A DNA stretch of 8,486 nucleotides from Vibrio tasmaniensis 1F-187 (GTDB lineage: Bacteria > Pseudomonadota > Gammaproteobacteria > Enterobacterales > Vibrionaceae): contig NZ_AJZM02000027.1 in the NCBI RefSeq assembly GCF_000272405.2, forward strand, positions 1-8,486, read 5' to 3'. Shown piece by piece: positions 6,652-8,486 of this stretch. The translations under genes were made by a program, and so were the position numbers. The notes under the pieces are model-generated. The model was not told where the DNA came from and did not search any database. It saw nothing but the letters and a program-made list of their open reading frames with translations. Each line of letters begins with the position of its first letter. Positions within the stretch are counted from its first letter, which is position 1.

Positions 6652-7383
6652 ATGAAGATGACTGAAAAGAAACAAGGCAGAAGAAGCGCGAAAGACGCTG
6701 AAGAGACGAGATTTTTGATCATGGGTGTAGCTGCGGATATGTTCTGTGAGCATGGTTATGACAGTGTTTCTCTTCGTAACATCAGTGAGAAAGCAGGCGT
6801 ATCTCATAGCCTTATTCGCCACCATTTTGGTAGCAAAGAGAAAATCTGGCATGCTATAAGTGATTGTTTACATGATTATTTTCAGTCATACATTGCTAAA
6901 ATCGTAGAAGAATTACCAAAAGGCGTCGCGCCAAACATTACTATCTATTTATTCAGTATGCGCCTCTTTAGCAACATGATTCACTCACGCAAACCGATGC
7001 AACTTATCACCGACTCTGTTCGCCAAAAAGACAACTTGGTCGATTACTTTATCGACAATGTTGGTGATATCGAAAAACAAATCAATATGTTGGCAGATGA
7101 ATATAATGATGCGAATCCAGATAATTTGATCAACATTTACGAAATTAAATGGCAAATGATCATGTATGCGCACGGAGCGGTATGTCTTACTCCTTTCATG
7201 GAAAGCACATGGAATGAAGGCGCCATGCAATCGACCCCTGAAGAAGCATTGTTAAATCATTGGCAATTGTTCAACAAGCAAATGATCAGTACGTTCAATA
7301 TCAGTGATGAATGGGTATTGAATACAAGTTCGATTGAAGAGCTTATTTATGAAGTCCCTTGTGTGTGGAAATGTGAACATTAG
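6652..7383 (+). CDS. TetR/AcrR-family transcriptional regulator, probable repressor of the efflux operon
   Basis: This gene encodes a 243-residue (or 241-residue) one-component regulator. The N-terminal DNA-binding domain spans about residues 16-66, with the helix-turn-helix in VSLRNISEKAGVSHSLIRHH (about 39-58) followed by the classic FGSKEKIW. The C-terminal part is a variable all-helical ligand-binding and dimerisation domain, and the ligand cannot be predicted. The reading frame is open back to a GTG at 6541, but that extension is AT-rich, lacks family similarity and covers the pump promoter and operator arms. I therefore prefer the ATG at 6652, or the ATG at 6658 two codons later. AGG at about 6638-6640 is a weak, somewhat distant Shine-Dalgarno. 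A possible -10, TAGAAT (6623-6628), lacks a good -35. The protein ends in a Cys-x3-Cys followed by Glu-His (Cys237 and Cys241). Divergent position next to the adaptor gene is the usual arrangement for AcrR-type local repressors. Regulation of the pump is inferred. Confidence 0.9.
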   Translation: MKMTEKKQGRRSAKDAEETRFLIMGVAADMFCEHGYDSVSLRNISEKAGVSHSLIRHHFGSKEKIWHAISDCLHDYFQSYIAKIVEELPKGVAPNITIYLFSMRLFSNMIHSRKPMQLITDSVRQKDNLVDYFIDNVGDIEKQINMLADEYNDANPDNLINIYEIKWQMIMYAHGAVCLTPFMESTWNEGAMQSTPEEALLNHWQLFNKQMISTFNISDEWVLNTSSIEELIYEVPCVWKCEH

Positions 7384-7418
7384 CAAAACAAACACTAAAA
7401 TCGCGGCTTCAAGTTTCA

Positions 7419-7446
7419 TGCTTAGTGCTTAGTGCTTAGTGCTTAA
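7419..7446. repeat. 7-bp tandem repeat (TGCTTAG), four copies
   Basis: Three exact copies of TGCTTAG (7419, 7426 and 7433) are followed by a fourth with the last base changed (TGCTTAA at 7440). It is non-coding, 35 bases after the tetR stop codon and before the terminator. Copy number is likely to vary between strains by slippage. No function is apparent. Confidence 0.93.
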
Positions 7447-7468
7447 AATGAAAACGAAAACGAAAATG
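7445..7468. repeat. 6-bp tandem repeat (AAAAYG), four copies
   Basis: AAAATG, AAAACG, AAAACG and AAAATG follow one another directly after the 7-bp repeat. The last copy forms the foot of the terminator stem. On the minus strand this gives a series of T4 tracts after the hairpin, which should help termination of the helicase transcript. Confidence 0.8.
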
Positions 7469-7501
7469 CCCCGCTACTGATAACAGTAGCGGGGCATTTT
7501 T
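7463..7501. terminator. Strong bidirectional Rho-independent terminator
   Basis: A perfect 17-bp stem (7463-7479 pairing with 7484-7500) with a GC-rich core GCCCCGCTACTG and the 4-base loop ATAA is followed on the plus strand by T residues up to 7501. On the minus strand it is followed by TTTT tracts separated by CG or CA. It sits between the convergent tetR and helicase genes and should end both transcripts. Confidence 0.95.
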
Positions 7502-7551
7502 ATGTCTGAGTGAGTCTGCTTATGTTTTAAACGATTCAACCAGTAGCAGGT

Positions 7552-8486
7552 TTAGCGACGTGCTTTACCGCGGTTTTGGTGAATCTTAAGCTTCGCTTTC
7601 ATCTTACGTTTTTCTGATGAACGACTTTTACTGCGACCACCTCGATCGGGGGCTAGATCTTTTTCTAGGCTTGGTTCAAAGCCCTCTAACCACTCTTGAG
7701 GCAAGCGCGTATCCAGCAATCGTTCAATATCACCCAGTAGGTAAGCTTCATCCTGGCTCATCAAAGAGATCGCTAAACCACTGTTGCCAGCACGGCCAGT
7801 ACGACCAATACGGTGAACGTAGTCTTCCGCTTTAAATGGCATATCGTAATTCACAACTTGTTCTAGCTGCTGGATATCAATACCTCGAGCTGCCACGTCG
7901 GTTGCAATTAACGCACGTACTTTGCCTGACTTGAAATCGTCTAATGCTTTTTGGCGCGCACCTTGGCTCTTATCACCATTGATTGATGCCGCTTTAATGC
8001 CATCTAGCTTAAGCTCTTTAACTAGAGCATCGGTACCCTGCTTAGTCTTAGTAAACACCAACACTTGTTGCCAGTTCTTTGAGCCAATCAAATAAGCCAA
8101 TAATTCACTCTTGCGCGATTTATCAACGGGATAAACCATCTGGGTAACGGTGTCAGCGGTACTGTTTTTTGGCGTCACTTGAATTTCGCTTGGCGACTGC
8201 ATCATTCGATGTGCCAGAGCTTTAATTTTGTTATCAAACGTTGCAGAGAAGAACAGAGTCTGTCGCACCTCATTCATACGAGAAAGAATGCGTTTGATAT
8301 CAGGCATGAAACCCATGTCTAGCATGCGGTCTGCTTCATCCAGTACCAACACTTCAGTGTGGCTCAACATGATGTTCTTAGTGAACATATGGTCGATAAG
8401 ACGGCCCGGAGTCGCGACAAGAATATCAGCTCCCCCGCGTAGGTTTTCAGTTTGAACCTTCATACTAACGCCGCCGTAAGCCACCA
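7552..8486 (-). CDS. DEAD-box ATP-dependent RNA helicase, RhlE-like (5' end outside the window)
   Basis: The last 310 or so codons of a DEAD-box RNA helicase are visible; the gene continues past the right edge. Visible motifs in order, counted from the first complete codon, are GG (4-5), Ib TPGRLID (25-31), II DEAD (49-52), III SAT (80-82), IV LVFTKT (142-147), V ATDVAARGIDI (194-204) and VI HRIGRTGR (224-231). The Q motif, Walker A (motif I) and PTREL (Ia) must lie beyond the edge. The codon at 8482-8484 is GTG and is an internal valine, not a start. A short, strongly basic tail (about 280-310, rich in Lys, Arg and Ser) follows the second RecA-like domain and probably contacts RNA. Proteins of this group remodel structured RNA in ribosome assembly or mRNA decay, often in the cold. 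The RhlE-like assignment is moderate; another DEAD-box subfamily is possible. It is convergent with tetR and shares its terminator. Confidence 0.93.
   Translation of the reverse strand, partial: VAYGGVSMKVQTENLRGGADILVATPGRLIDHMFTKNIMLSHTEVLVLDEADRMLDMGFMPDIKRILSRMNEVRQTLFFSATFDNKIKALAHRMMQSPSEIQVTPKNSTADTVTQMVYPVDKSRKSELLAYLIGSKNWQQVLVFTKTKQGTDALVKELKLDGIKAASINGDKSQGARQKALDDFKSGKVRALIATDVAARGIDIQQLEQVVNYDMPFKAEDYVHRIGRTGRAGNSGLAISLMSQDEAYLLGDIERLLDTRLPQEWLEGFEPSLEKDLAPDRGGRSKSRSSEKRKMKAKLKIHQNRGKARR

Noticed and set aside
7419..7468. CRISPR-like array
   Set aside because: Units are 6-7 bp with no spacers; these are simple tandem repeats.
8482..8484. GTG as the helicase start codon
   Set aside because: It lies inside the conserved YGG region; motifs Q, I and Ia must precede it, so it is an internal Val and the gene is cut by the window edge.

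Overview
The window reads as ordinary chromosome of a gamma-proteobacterium. Moderate-to-low GC, short AT-rich spacers and the gene set (a stand-alone EAL protein, a two-adaptor RND pump with a divergent TetR regulator, and an RhlE-like DEAD-box helicase) suggest Vibrionaceae. That placement rests on gene content and general familiarity, not on a search.

Layout, left to right. Positions 1-287 are an AT-rich intergenic region whose last 80 bases are packed with TGACA/TGTCA half-sites. Next comes a plus-strand gene for a cytoplasmic EAL-domain c-di-GMP phosphodiesterase (288-1079). A short spacer holds the Rho-independent terminator of the operon arriving from the other side. Positions 1303-6502 (minus strand) form a tightly coupled three-gene efflux operon, transcribed right to left: a first lipoprotein membrane fusion protein (MFP), a second one, and an inner-membrane RND transporter. 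The junctions are TAATG (1-bp overlap) and ATGA (4-bp overlap). A TetR-family regulator is divergent, with its most likely start at 6652. The spacer between the regulator and the operon holds a good sigma-70-like promoter (TTGAGA-16-TATACT, minus strand) flanked by a perfect 9-bp inverted repeat, which is a plausible operator. After tetR come two short tandem repeats and a strong bidirectional terminator. The 3' part of a minus-strand DEAD-box RNA helicase gene runs off the right edge.

How the genes work together. The two MFPs and the RND protein should form one proton-driven tripartite pump. No outer-membrane factor is encoded in the window, so the pump probably borrows a TolC-type channel encoded elsewhere. 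The architecture (MFP-MFP-RND without an outer-membrane gene) matches Pseudomonas TriABC and the two-adaptor pumps known in Vibrio. The TetR protein is the likely local repressor. The EAL and helicase genes have their own transcription units and no shown functional link to the pump.

I see no clear candidate for an undescribed system. The observations most worth checking are the operator geometry around the pump promoter, the half-site array upstream of the EAL gene, the altered loop 6 in the EAL domain, and the paired-adaptor design.
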